Shown: positions 36,701-45,697 of the stretch, piece after piece
Layout of the letters: every line of letters starts with the position of its first letter
Numbering within the stretch: the stretch's first letter is position 1
From: Diaporthe sp. PMI_573
Lineage: Eukaryota > Ascomycota > Sordariomycetes > Diaporthales > Diaporthaceae
Assembly (NCBI GenBank): GCA_021399435.1
Contig: JAJTUP010000034.1
Coordinates: forward strand, 744,001-808,000
Length of the DNA stretch: 64,000 bases
Direction of reading: 5' to 3'
Position numbers and translations under genes: made by a program
Notes under the pieces: generated by a model
Databases searched by the model: none
The model's input: only the letters and a program-made list of their open reading frames with translations
Told to the model about the DNA's origin: nothing

Positions 36701-37231
36701 CCACCAAAGCCTGCAGCTACGGATGCTAGAAAGCAGACGCCTCTGCCACCATCCAGCCCTGACCCTATAGCGGTCCAGCAACCAAGCCCTCCAACCGAGA
36801 CCGCCTCGCAGGAAAGTCTTCCACAAGAGATACCTCTCCCTAGAAGTGGCCAGGACACGCCCACGGGGCCTCCCCCTCCGCCCCAAACTGCGACTCCAGA
36901 TGTCTTCATCCAGTACCAGCCGGACGGACCGGCCCCAGATATCGCCGCTTCGCAGGAGCCTCTGACGTGGCTCCCTCCAAACACGGCCACACCCAGCGTG
37001 GCCAAGCAAGCGGCGCCAGACGTAAGTACGACGCCCACGCCAATGAAACAGGTTGACCCGGCTGCGCTCCGGTCACCAAGCCCGATGAAGCGGGCTGACC
37101 TGCCCACCTTCACACCAACCTCCCAGATCCCCTTTGCCCCCCGGACGCCGACCGACTGGTCGCTGCCGAGGGTCAAGGGTGAACGGCAGCTTGACGATGC
37201 CATCTGGGAGGTGCCCGAGACACCAGAGTGA
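33719..37231 (+). CDS. HOS3: HOS3-type class II histone deacetylase
   Basis: The frame is open from the ATG at 33719 to 37231 (1170 residues). A 99-bp stretch, 36143-36241, has the marks of an intron (donor GTATGC, branch GCTGAC, acceptor CAG) and contains no in-frame stop; removing it gives 1137 residues (SER-GPSRSNTPQ). The Ser/Pro-rich N-terminus of about 170 residues is probably disordered. The deacetylase domain spans roughly residues 178-600. It starts LVILHDSCYGHRF and has the active-site GHH (about 358-359, in RPPGHHCSASYPSGFCWVNN). Zinc ligands lie in IDFDLHHGDGSQQ (about 395) and SAGFDASEWEG, and the late glycine-tyrosine is in LEGGYSDRAL. The C-terminal half is a long Pro/Ser/Lys-rich tail. 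HOS3 enzymes remove acetyl groups from histones and other proteins; in budding yeast HOS3 acts at the bud neck and daughter nuclear pores. That role is not shown for this fungus. Confidence 0.92.
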   Translation: MSSPKAQATPTRRISTNRMRDSDGELLQSLHQLSLSTSPSSNPPVPARSPRSPNPTPGGTSSPYRPAVDRSPSALSVRAASRGPYNGASSNGRESRSGSATPTLLRKASMNSLHSANGVTPLRHSSSANMSPTAMRATSSPDPPRPPPPSANSIARTHFTRELELLHAEDSDRAAETLVILHDSCYGHRFSRPRTSRATLSTIVERPERIKACVLGISAAYVLLGERHAEGEHVLHPSLNPAAIQSIPFRIHKSARRVSLTSPAVTNVHGTKWMEELKTMCDSAEARLATGGKELQRPEMSRGPDHEQPKKLHEGDLYLCSESLEALEGSLGAVCDAVDAVFAESGPKRAFVAVRPPGHHCSASYPSGFCWVNNVHVGIMHGILGHGLTHAAIIDFDLHHGDGSQQIAWQHNSRGLGLAKNAAYWKKASIGYFSLHDINSYPCEMGDEEKVKNASLCIDNAHGQHVWNVHLEPWKTEAEFWALYEDKYAVLLEKARKYLKAHAERLRMANQTSKAAIFLSAGFDASEWEGAGMQRHVVNVPTSFYARIARDVTKIAEEQGTSVDGRVISVLEGGYSDRALTSGVLSHVSGLAGSDPTPKGESNGLDGTTNQRTGISHDRRNSLELKTRPHPYDPSWWSSEDLDLLETGVMASPPQVKAARNGPLPTYCTPTHSSTAKMVDSARLRRQASMNGIAPPRPPTPPPPEVPWYTAAHGLCAVLTPTDRTTTSCGPEDLSAEATRIRRDRQMALDGTLPPEGGRNTPAPPPAAAPSRMGLRERKPTSYFEGDDDLGKNRRKTVAGASVTASERVCTILGDVKSQSHLISLNTGGLFVTLIADKRYQGPSRSNTPQPGDRAPTRQGRRVSAASTILESLDGSPGHAAPLDERPATSMTERPDTSMSVRTTAGGPLAVKKTRTTKAKKEAPKAPRPKTAAPATKAASKSKSSSPIEQAQNAQAPPPKSGDDLEKITSGFKKITLVTKQQKEARARKEATTSPPKPAATDARKQTPLPPSSPDPIAVQQPSPPTETASQESLPQEIPLPRSGQDTPTGPPPPPQTATPDVFIQYQPDGPAPDIAASQEPLTWLPPNTATPSVAKQAAPDVSTTPTPMKQVDPAALRSPSPMKRADLPTFTPTSQIPFAPRTPTDWSLPRVKGERQLDDAIWEVPETPE

Positions 37232-38486
37232 GCCACCCTTGGGGCAGCTCTATGGGTGGACTGGTGTTTCATCCGAAAGGGTCGGTTTTTTTCCCATGTG
37301 GGGAGCTTAATGTTTGTTTCTGTAGATTTGTTCAAATAGGGTGGGAAGAAGGGTTTCTCAAGAGGAGGGGGGGCCGCTCTTTTCACCCGGTGTCTATCTC
37401 GCTGGTCAGTTTACTTTGCTTCTTCGAAAGGTCGTTGATTTTGAGTTTGTCCGGTCTTGTACTCCGTAATGCTGTAATTATCGATACCCATATTGCTCTT
37501 TCAAATGGAAGGTTCAAACAACAAGCTCTCGTTGCGATAATTACTCATGTCCTGGCTTACAATTGTGTCGTCCCGCCCCTCCCGCCCGCCCGCCGCGCAT
37601 GTGAAGACAAGACAACATGCGTATGGCTCAACGCTGAAGTGTGCCCAGATGCGTGTGGGCGCAAGCGCCTGACGACGCCGCAGGTGGCAAACACAAAAGA
37701 TCGAGCCAGCGGTGGAGGCGCTGCGCTACGACCCTAGTTTCACGGACCGTCCCAACGGCGCGGGACCAGCTGCGGGTGTTGGGCTGACGGGTAGGGCTGA
37801 GGTCATGACTACGAGCGTTGTGAGCTTAATTTAGTGGGGTCTACAGCAGAGAATTCGAGTAATGAGGATAAGTAGTACTCCTATTATATCCGGTATATCT
37901 CAAGGCGTGATGGCGCCTGGATCAGCGCCAACCAACTTCTCAGGTGGTTGGCGCGGATAAATGTCGAGTCGCTTCAACAAGAATCTCCATCAAAAGGGGC
38001 TGGGTACACAGTTTCGTACGTGATTCGACAGGTCGAATTCCGAGTCTTGAATCTTCGGTTCTGTCTTTTGGGGCGTTCAGTCATATAGGTATCAATGATC
38101 GACGACGATTGTAAAAAAGTGAAAAGCCCTCCCTCCTCCTTTGAGCTCGCTTCCCACGTCAGAGAGGACCGCCAACCCTCCAAAGCGGTATATCCACAAG
38201 TCCGCCGTCCCGACCTCGCTTTTTCCCATGATGCTTTCATAATTGAAACATCCCTCCGACCCGTCACCCTCCTCCTCCGGGCACGAAGCGATGCCGAGCG
38301 GGGCTTTTAAAATTATCGCGGGTATTGATCCGCTTTAATGTGCTGCGTTTTATTAAGTATGGCTCCGTAATATTCAATTCGTCGTCTTGGCCAGAAGACA
38401 AGCCCGCCCCCCCCCCAATAACGCCATTATGCCGAGGCAGTGAGAAAATATCAGAAGAAGTTGCCGGAAAATGGTTAGGCAAGGGA
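37232..38486. other. Intergenic between convergent genes
   Basis: 1.25 kb with 3' ends of both neighbours. No gene, tRNA or element copy is seen. A C run lies at 38406-38417. Confidence 0.5.
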
Positions 38487-39651
38487 TCAAGTGTTCAGGA
38501 CCGCGGCATGACACTCGGTGCCGATGTTGGGGGTGTCCAAATCACCGGTCTGGGTGGGCTTCAGGTAGCAGTTGCCCGGGGCGCCGCCCTTGAGGGCCTC
38601 GGCCTTTGGCGTCCACAGCGGGATGAAGCTAATGCCGCCGCAGGTCGTGTTTGTGTTGTTGCTGCCGAACAGCTTGGGCAGGTATTGGTTGTAGGAGGCG
38701 CAGTGGTCCATGCATGTGTCAAAGTCGGAGGAGAAGAGCGCCATCAGCGGGCCGCCCTTGGCGTCCTTGTTGCACTGGATGGTGAAGGACCAGTTGCCGA
38801 ATACTAAAGAGTCGACACTGTCAGCCAAAGGGGGCTCACAGGGGACATACACATACACGCCGTGAACTTCAGGGTTCGCTTACATGAGAAGGCGTCATAA
38901 GTGGTCCCCGTCACCGCGTTCGGGTCCGCCGAGCAGTTCCTGTCAAGCTGGGCGAACGGCGTGCTCGTCGCGGATGCCGCGTCCCCCGTGGCCGTGGCCG
39001 TGGCGGAGGCCAGCGACGAGCTCAGCTCGGCGACCCTCGCGTCGGCCGTGTTCGCCCTGCTCGCCTCCACGCCCGTGCCCGCGGCGAGACCGATCACGGC
39101 GGCGGAGAGCAGGGCGATGATGACGCACAGCACGAACACCAGTGAGGCACAGCCGCATATCGTGCCCTTTTTCTTCCCCCCGTCTGCGGGCGCCTGGCCG
39201 CCGAGCGAGGCGTTCTGGGGCCTTGGTGATGTCGGGTCGAGCTGGCTGCCGCCGTAGGCCGAGTAGGGCGTGCTGCCTGGTGGGTACTGGGCATCTTCTG
39301 GTTTTAATGGATACTGCTGGTATTGCTGGTATTGCTGGTATTGCTGGTACTGTTGTTGTTGGTTGTACTGTTGTTGCTGTTGCTGTTGCTGAAAGTGCTG
39401 CTGGTGTTGGTGGTGTTGCTGCGGCACAACGGCCTCTGGGTAATCCTGGCTGATCACCTCGGGAGCTTGATGTGCGTTGTGCTCTGACTTTGGGCCCATC
39501 ACCGTCAGCCTGGTATGACGCGACAACGTGATGGAGGATCCGCAGGGAGGCGCCCCGAGGGAAGAGCGAGACTGCGGCGGTGTACAGGCCAACTTACTGT
39601 ATCCATAATTGTGGTGTAAGCGTACTTGTCCCGGGAGTCTGAGTTCGACAT
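38487..39651 (-). CDS. Single-pass membrane protein with Q/Y-rich cytoplasmic tail and cysteine-rich outer domain
   Basis: Three exons, 39651-39598, 39487-38884 and 38803-38487, give 324 residues. Introns are 110 and 80 bp (donors GTAAGT and GTAAGC, acceptors AAAG and TTTAG, GCTGAC branches). The N-terminal half has APEVISQDYPEAVVP, then a Gln/His/Tyr tract with four consecutive QQY units, then Pro/Ser-rich linker. One membrane helix (ASLVFVLCVIIALLSAAVIG) is preceded by a basic GGKKKGTICGC, which predicts an N-inside orientation. A short predicted coiled coil (ANTADARVAELSSSLA) and a Thr/Ser linker follow. The C-terminal domain has six or seven cysteines (IQCNKD, CMDHCASYN, TCGGISFIPL, NCYLKP, GTECHA), a pattern like fungal PAN/WSC-type extracellular modules. 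I know similar uncharacterised proteins in other Sordariomycetes. A wall-sensor or adhesion role is only inferred from the topology. Confidence 0.75.
39304..39419 (-). repeat. Trinucleotide-type repeat coding Gln/Tyr tract
   Basis: The coding strand repeats CAGCAATAC-like 9-bp units and CAG/CAA runs, encoding QQQQQQQQYNQQQQY and then QQY four times inside the membrane protein at 38487-39651. Unit length is a multiple of three, so copy-number change keeps the frame. Confidence 0.8.
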
Positions 39652-40902
39652 GGAACAGCGAGAAGCACTCTGGCTGGGCAAAGGAACAAGAAAACCACAG
39701 TCACGCAAAGCCCAGGCCGCGAAGTAGGACAGGCATGTCAGATGAAAAGGAAGAGAAATGGGCTGCCCAGGCCCTTAGGGCAGCCTGGCAGGGCCTGGGC
39801 CAAGTCGAGCTCAGCTGAACGGCGCCCAGGTTCGCGATCCTTCAGGGAATTTGACGCTAGCCATGCAGCTGCTGCATGGGCTGCATGGCGACGGATCGAG
39901 CCAGCCCTTGCGAGCCATGCCCTCCGCTCGTGCAGGGTGCGGCCGCCTGTCGCGTCTTGTCGAGACGGGCTGTGTTCCCCCTGCATATAATATGTTGCAG
40001 TCACTCTGCAACATATGCTCCTCGTCGTTTGTGCTGCTGGCAGCCGACAATTGTCGTCGGTCTGGAGCTGGGACGAGGGCCAGAGACAAGCCGGGATGGC
40101 TTGTGCAAAGGACCTGAATGGTCTACACAGTAGGCCCCGCCCACCGAGGGTCACACTGAGGGTCACATCGCCCCCATTCGGACACTTGGACGATCTTTAT
40201 CCGTGAGTGGGAGCAGCGCCAATTTGGACAGGATGCGACGGCGGAGTGCGAGCAGGACCAGGTTGTCTGGGCTGTACATGCTGACCCGGCGGGCTGGGAA
40301 GGATGAGATCCCAGACCCTTCCCCCAATTGGGACCCTGGGACCTTGGGGCCAGGCCCAATCTCAGATCGCCAATCGTCTGGGCAGTCCTGTCAGCCCGTC
40401 GGCAGTTGCGGAGAGCGGGTCCAATTTCTACACTATGTGTGAACACACCCACCCCTTTTCCCTGCTGACATGCCACACTAACACAATGCACAGTACCGCG
40501 TGCCACAGATATCAGGGGCCATTTGTCTGGCCTGTGGTACGCCGCCGCGCCGGTGTCGATATAAGCTTAATTGGTGGCTTGATCCGTTCAATGCGGCCCA
40601 GGGCTCGTGCCTGGCAATATTAAACGGGCCTTATGCGGTCCTGGGCATACATAAAAGATACCTATTCTGCCTCGATGATTGTGGGTCGACAAAAGTACCG
40701 CTCATGACTCGATCTCGTGCAAGTTCCCGCCCTTCGGCTCCGCAGCAGGCGGCTCGGAGACGACTCTGTGGACATATATACAAGCATATTGGAAATAATA
40801 TCCCCCCTCCCCTCCTCTGGGACAAGGGCGCATGACTGCAATGGTTGCAAACAAGCTTTTTCTCGAGTGTCTGCTGCGCGACACTATCCATGGACACATG
40901 TA
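39652..40902. other. Intergenic, promoter side of the membrane protein gene
   Basis: No gene is supported. Open frames on both strands overlap and show no family motif. A short inverted sequence around TATGTTGCAGTCACTCTGCA (39990-40012) can form a small hairpin. Confidence 0.45.
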
Positions 40903-41303
40903 CTGAACCACCTAGGCAGTGCTTACTGCCCAGCCTCCTATGAAATAACCCCCCACACGCAGGGGGGTTATCCCATAGGAGGTTATCCTACAGGAGGGTA
41001 TTTTATAGGTGGTCTGCCATGGGGGGTATTTCATATCAGGATATCCTACAAGAGGGTATCCATACAAGGGTGTCTTATAGGTTGGCATACTATGGGAGGA
41101 TAACCCTCAGGAGGTTATACTATTGGTCAATATCCCCTACAGAATGACTTCCATGGGACAACAATATGTAGGAAAACCTCTTAGAGAATAACCTCTTATA
41201 AGCTATGATCAGGTGGATAGTAGGCAAGTCACATGGCCTTGCAATGACGTTTGCAAAAGTTTTCAGATGTGGCTGTTTTACCGTCACAATGATGTGTGTG
41301 AAG
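40903..41303 (+). mobile_element. 15-bp-array element, copy A
   Basis: Begins accacctaggcagtgctt; the core ggcagt-gctt-actgcc (40915-40930) is a perfect 6-bp hairpin with a tetraloop. Next come about 16 imperfect 15-bp units such as cccataggaggttat and cctacaggagggtat, changing to the opposite orientation (ctcttagagaataac) near the right side. The tail (41211-41250, with taggcaagtc and gcaatgacg) and the terminal sequence (41266-41303, gatgtggctgtttta then atgtgtgtgaag) match the other copies. The left terminal repeat is not recognisable. It directly abuts the broken frame at 41304. No coding capacity. Confidence 0.7.
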
Positions 41304-41892
41304 TTGGAACTCGAAAGATGAAATTAATAGGCAAAGACATGCGAGTGACTTCCAGCCTATGATATTAGCTACAGATTCTGCACAATACATGCCAATTTGG
41401 AGCGCTAATTACATTGCTTCAGTAATAGAATCCTCTCTTCCGAGGTCAGTCCGTGAAGATCCAGAAATTTACTGTCTGGGAAACGGTTGGGAGGGTTGGC
41501 CACAGATCGAGATGTGCTTGGGCCTCTGGCACCAGTTCGACAGTATCAAGGAGTCTGAAGCCAGTTGGGATGTTGATTTAACCGTAGATTCTCGGCGCGA
41601 AAAGAGTATCTAAGGGGATTCAGACAAGCGCCGCAATTTCCTGGTCCCCTATTTCGACAGGGATCATCTCCGAAAGGTCGTAAGCATTTACAAGCTCTGG
41701 TGCACAAGGCGCGACTCCTCGCTAGCCCAGCTTTCCAACTACTTCGAGGAGCATATCGACAGGCTCAATGCTAAAGGGCCCCTGGAGCAGTTGATGAAAA
41801 TCGCGGTCTTTACAGAACGCTGGATCGTTACTGTCATAATGGACACCAGAGATCCGGATAACGTGACCATTAATATGATAATGAACGATTGA
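41304..41892 (+). pseudogene. Broken gene, unknown family, one in-frame stop
   Basis: One frame reads for about 196 codons through a single TAA at 41611-41613. Before the stop: SANYIASVIESSLPRSVRED and GWEGWPQIEMCLGLWHQF. After the stop, in the same frame: RNFLVPYFDRDHLRKVV, LSNYFEEHIDRLNAKGPL, and ERWIVTVIMDTRDPDN, ending TGA at 41892. Third codon positions after the stop are strongly GC-biased, which marks this as former coding sequence rather than chance. The would-be intron around the stop is too short to splice. The 5' end stops where element copy A ends. I do not recognise the family. A minus-strand frame over the same bases (41722-42030) looks weaker by codon bias. Confidence 0.5.
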
Positions 41893-42454
41893 GCAATCGA
41901 GAATGAACGCAAATTGTGGGCGGCTGCTACAGTTATATCCGAGGGGAGGGTCCGAATGTGGCTCTAGTCGAAGTTGTTCGAATATCAGGCTCGACACATT
42001 CGTAGCAAATCCTGCGGCGGCCGAAGACACCTATAGAGAAGTCAGTTCATTGGATGTCACTTGCATTTCACGCTTTGGAGACTCGAGATGTGCACCAAAT
42101 GATACGAGTGAATTGGATCGATACCGGTAGGATGACCTAAGGAGAAAGGAAAGGAAATGCTTTCGGGACGCATATGTACGGACTCCAGGTATAGAATGGT
42201 AAATGTTTGCTTAGTGCCCGTTGTACGGGAAAATCAGGAGTGTTCTACTGATGATGTATATGACTTCCGTGACCTAAGGCACTTGATTCGTAAAAGTCAA
42301 CATAGCATGCTCACGGTCTTGTGTCGAGACTTTGGATCGATTTTTCTTTTCTGCGTCTGGCACTACGGAGAGCTGACCTCTATAGAAGATCCGACCGTCC
42401 GACCAGCCGTTTCCATACGCGCATTCCACCCATCACATCTAAAACTGCAGGCGA
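41893..42454. other. Intergenic, no gene supported
   Basis: Downstream of the broken frame and of the convergent GH43 gene. Open frames are short and without motifs. Confidence 0.45.
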
Positions 42455-43414
42455 TCAGTAGATAACAGGCCAATCCGATTCCCACCGAATTAGATTGATG
42501 CCCAGGAGCGCAGTGCCGGCATTGTTGTAATAATGGTATACGAACACATCAGCATCCGCGTCTGTAAAGACAGATGGGTGTCCGGGCCCGTGAATCGAGC
42601 CATGGCTGGCCATCACCTCGGTACCGCCTCCATTCGTCATGCTCGCGCCGCTTTTGTCCACGTACGGACCCGTGATACTAGTAGATCGGCCAACCATGGT
42701 ACGGTACGTGCTGGAGGCGCCAGCGCAGCATCTATCGAATGACACCCACAAGTAGTAGTAGTTGCCGCGGCGAGTGATGTAGGGTGCTTCGACTGCGCCG
42801 TCGACGGCAGTGCTGCGGCGGGAGAGGGAGACGAGGTTCGTCCCGGAGCGCTTGCCCGTGCTGGGGTTGATGGAGATCATCTTGATGCCCGTCCAGAAGG
42901 AGCCGAAGGACAGCCACCAGGCGCCCGAGGCGTCGATGACAAGGTTGGGGTCGATGGCGTTGTAGTCGACGGAGTCCGAGGACTCGATGACCAGGCCCTG
43001 GTTGGTCCACGACCCGGAGGCGGCAGTGGGGCTCGTGGCCAGGAAGATGGCCGACTTGCGCGACCCGAAGCTCGATGCGGAGTAATACAGGTAGTACTGG
43101 TTGTTGTGGAACGAGATATCTGGGGCCCAGAGGTTCTTGTTGCCGTTTGTGTATGGAGTGGTCCAGGACGCCCCGTTGGGAAACACGGCGCCCGCCTCGC
43201 GCCACGCGGTTCGATCGGTAGACGTCTTGAGCGCCACGTTGTCTCCGGTGTGGGCCATAATGTACGTGCCGCTTGAGCTCTTGATGACGGACGGGTCGTG
43301 GACGGTGGTGGCGCCTGAAACCGGGCCCGGGTTGGGATACTGAGCGCTTACGCCCGAGGCGATAGACACGACGGCCAAGATGCCGCCGAAGAGCCGCTTC
43401 CACATTGGCGCCAT
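42455..43414 (-). CDS. Secreted GH43 arabinan endo-1,5-alpha-L-arabinosidase
   Basis: An intron-less frame of 319 residues starting MAPMWKRLFGG. A signal peptide (LFGGILAVVSIASGVSA) ends before QYPNPGP. The five-bladed propeller family is shown by the three catalytic acids: aspartate in TTVHDPSVIK, aspartate in YNAIDPNLVID, and glutamate in GAVEAPYITRRG. Other blocks typical of arabinanases are NLWAPDISF, YYLYYSASSFGSRKSAI, LSFGSFWTGIK, FDRCCAG, and SIHGPGHPSVF. The length equals that of single-domain arabinanases. It cleaves alpha-1,5-linked arabinan of plant pectin outside the cell, so it fits a plant-associated or saprotrophic life. An upstream in-frame ATG would place a basic stretch before the signal peptide, so I prefer the ATG at 43414. 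It lies inside the accessory island between broken genes and two element copies but is itself intact. Confidence 0.92.
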   Translation of the reverse strand: MAPMWKRLFGGILAVVSIASGVSAQYPNPGPVSGATTVHDPSVIKSSSGTYIMAHTGDNVALKTSTDRTAWREAGAVFPNGASWTTPYTNGNKNLWAPDISFHNNQYYLYYSASSFGSRKSAIFLATSPTAASGSWTNQGLVIESSDSVDYNAIDPNLVIDASGAWWLSFGSFWTGIKMISINPSTGKRSGTNLVSLSRRSTAVDGAVEAPYITRRGNYYYLWVSFDRCCAGASSTYRTMVGRSTSITGPYVDKSGASMTNGGGTEVMASHGSIHGPGHPSVFTDADADVFVYHYYNNAGTALLGINLIRWESDWPVIY

Positions 43415-43714
43415 CTTGGGATGAGGTCCGAGTTGGCTCTTGAGTTTCTGTACCGGAACAGATGCGCGTGGCTGGTCTCTCTGCCGACAACTTGGAGAGA
43501 ACTGCGGCCGGAGCGAGTATATCAAGAGGCTAAAAGAAGGAATGAATCTCGACCTGATGGTAGGCACAAACAGCGCAACACTTGAGTCGATCTTGACTCC
43601 ATGGTCTTATAATTGAGCACTTGAGAATATTTGGTGTTTTCAGTTGTCGTCGGAATTGAGGTCGCGGTGCACGATTCGCGCAACGATGTCGTTCCTAAGC
43701 GCGCCACGGAATAT
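43415..43714. other. Upstream region of GH43
   Basis: About 300 bases holding the promoter of the minus-strand GH43 gene. No clear regulatory motif is seen. Confidence 0.4.
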
Positions 43715-44209
43715 TTACAAAGCAGTCCGTCTTGGCTCGTCTCGTGACCCTGGAAGCGTGCCCCGTTCAGAAATTGCGACACTGTCAGCGGAGGGGAGGT
43801 TCCGCATCTGAGCTTCGGAAGAGCGCCGACTCTTCGGAGACTCGCTGCTCGGCCTGGTTGGAGAAGGAGGTGAGCCGGAAACAGCAGAGTGAAGGGGAAA
43901 ACACTTAGGCATTGGTATCTTTAGATATTTCGCACGAGGCAGGCCTTTCTGAAGATCCCTCAACCACTCCACGGCTTATCGAGTGTCAGCCATGCTGAGT
44001 TTATTGCATCCACCGCCCAAGTTCTCCATTATTTTGGAAGACCGCCGCGAAAGGACAAGCCGGGTGTCTTTGCCTATTTGGATCTCCCGGGTCCACTTTC
44101 GTGCGGCAGTGTTCAAGTGCCCGTATTCTAGTACCGCCACATGTGCAGCTTGGCACAGTTCCGAAGAACGGGCTGCCTCGGCACTTCTCCGGATTATGCT
44201 TATCTGCAA
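43715..44209 (-). pseudogene. Possible broken gene, unknown family
   Basis: Two open segments in the same minus-strand frame are separated by one TAA (43976-43978). The first reads AAHVAVLEYGHLNTAARKW and DTRLVLSRRSSKIMENLG; the second, VEWLRDLQKGLPRAKYLKIP, then Ser/Pro-rich sequence to a stop. A 39-bp GTGGAT...ATAAG segment over the stop would restore the frame if spliced, but that is short for a fungal intron. No family is recognised. The call rests only on the coding look of both sides. Confidence 0.3.
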
Positions 44210-44711
44210 ACGTTAATTGTGAGGTGTAGGATCGCTTCAAGAATATCTCCGTGTGATCTAATGCATGCTTGCGCCTTACTGCCGCACACATGGTATATAG
44301 GAGCTTGACCTAAGTTCAGGTTGCAACCCGCAGCATCTTTAACAGCTTGACATGGCATTTCTTTCTCTAAGCCAGTATTTTGAGCAATTGTAAATGAAAA
44401 ATCAACATGTGAGTCACCTGGCCATCATCTGTGCCTATCCGAATTTACGCTTTAAAATACAAGCATTGGCGACGGAGCTGCATTTCAGAAGAGCTTGTTA
44501 CAATACAATCCCGTCCTGGCTAGTTTCTAGAGATTATTTAACTCAAAACACCCAACCTAGTTAAATTGAATTACCAAGGAGGCATCCGAAGGTATGAGTC
44601 GATTCGTCTTGACTCCTAGACAAGAGCTAAGTTCCTCGCGAGGAGCTTACCCGCAGACTTCCACCCCCGAAAGACCAATCAGTACGCTAGAGGGAAAGAT
44701 CAATTCCCATC
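44210..44711. other. AT-rich intergenic, nothing seen
   Basis: Noticeably richer in A and T than the flanks, with no gene or repeat that I can support. Confidence 0.45.
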
Positions 44712-45092
44712 TCAGTTGAACCCCTCCTGGGCTGTCTTCTGGGTCCCTTTGGCCGGAGTCTCCCATGGCTCCATGTTCTTCACCCAGTTCTCCAACGTTG
44801 GGTTGGGTATATATCCGGGCTCGAAGAGACCTTTCATTATTGTCTCAGTGAAGATCCCGATATCTACAGAGAACAATGCTCACTTTCCCCAAAACTCACC
44901 TGCCTTAAGAAATGTCAAGCCAGGCTTGCTAGCCGACCTCAGCCAGATGCCTGCGCCGCAGCCGTCGCACCAGGTGCGCGTCATCTCGTTCCCGCTGTCC
45001 GCCTTCTGCGTGTAGGTCTTGGGCTCCGGACTCATGGTCTGGATGTCTGCCGTCTGCACGAAGAGGTGGGCCGAGTGCCTCCATCCGTCAGC
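44712..45092 (-). pseudogene. GFA-family (CENP-V/GFA) relic, N-terminus missing
   Basis: Exon-like segments 45092-44900 and 44863-44712 read WRHSAHLFVQTADIQTM, YTQKADSGNEMTRTWCDGCG, AGIWLRSASKPGLTFLKA and then IFTETIMKG, NPTLENWVKNMEPWETP to a TGA. The order matches the C-terminal half of GFA domain proteins: SGN before the CxxCG zinc pair, then the FxKAG block and a closing WxK...PW. The N-terminal half with the CxC and CxxC zinc ligands cannot be found upstream, where frames are broken. The only intron that joins the two segments is 36 bp (GTGAGT...CTGTAG), unusually short. GFA proteins include glutathione-formaldehyde adduct enzymes, but most fungal members have no known substrate. I read this as a truncated relic. 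Confidence 0.55.
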
Positions 45093-45697
45093 CTAAGGCG
45101 TAGTACTTGGATGTGGGCTTGAATCCTCTCTGCCCCAGGGTGCACACCAGGGGGGATGGGAACGTTCTGCTGCTCACATTGAGCTGGCCCATTTGCGTCA
45201 GTCGATACAGTCTGATGTAGATGGCGTGGTCAGCTCTGCTGTGCCTGGGAACCAAGTCCGCTGCGCGCGGCTCATGTACACGTAGCAGTCGACAATTTGT
45301 GTCACTCACGACATAAGTTTATGTCTGTGGGCTTTGGTATCGTATAGACATGCCGGCCGCAGTTGCAACTTCCAGTAATTATGTTGACTATTTTGACTTT
45401 TCCTGTCTTGTTGTTTTGAGGCTATTGTAACCCACATTGATTGCACATGAGATTTGGTGAGCAGACAGGTACTTGAGATGCTCAGACTTTGAGAGCGTCT
45501 CAAAGTTTATGGATGCATTATCGTCATAGCAGCCGTTGAAGAAAACGTCATACCCCCTTCTCCCGGGGTACTAAGTTTGGAAGAAGACCGCTAGCTGTTT
45601 CTATAAATGACACTAGCTTCAGCTACATCAATTAACATCACGACAAATTGAAAACCCTAACGTCCAAACCTCCCTTTCCTGCGCACTAGTACCACTA
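45093..45697. other. Intergenic, nothing seen
   Basis: Upstream of the GFA relic. If the missing N-terminus ever lay here it is no longer legible. Confidence 0.4.

Noticed and set aside
37023..37052. Strong donor GTAAGT followed by AAACAG in the HOS3 tail
   Set aside because: The segment would be only 30 bp and the frame is open through it, so splicing is very unlikely.
41722..42030. 102-codon minus-strand frame opposite the broken gene
   Set aside because: The plus-strand frame over the same bases has the stronger GC bias at third positions, so the minus frame is probably its shadow.
42732..43490. 252-codon minus-strand frame in the GH43 gene
   Set aside because: It is the out-of-frame shadow of the arabinanase, rich in Arg and His as expected for a shifted GC-rich frame.
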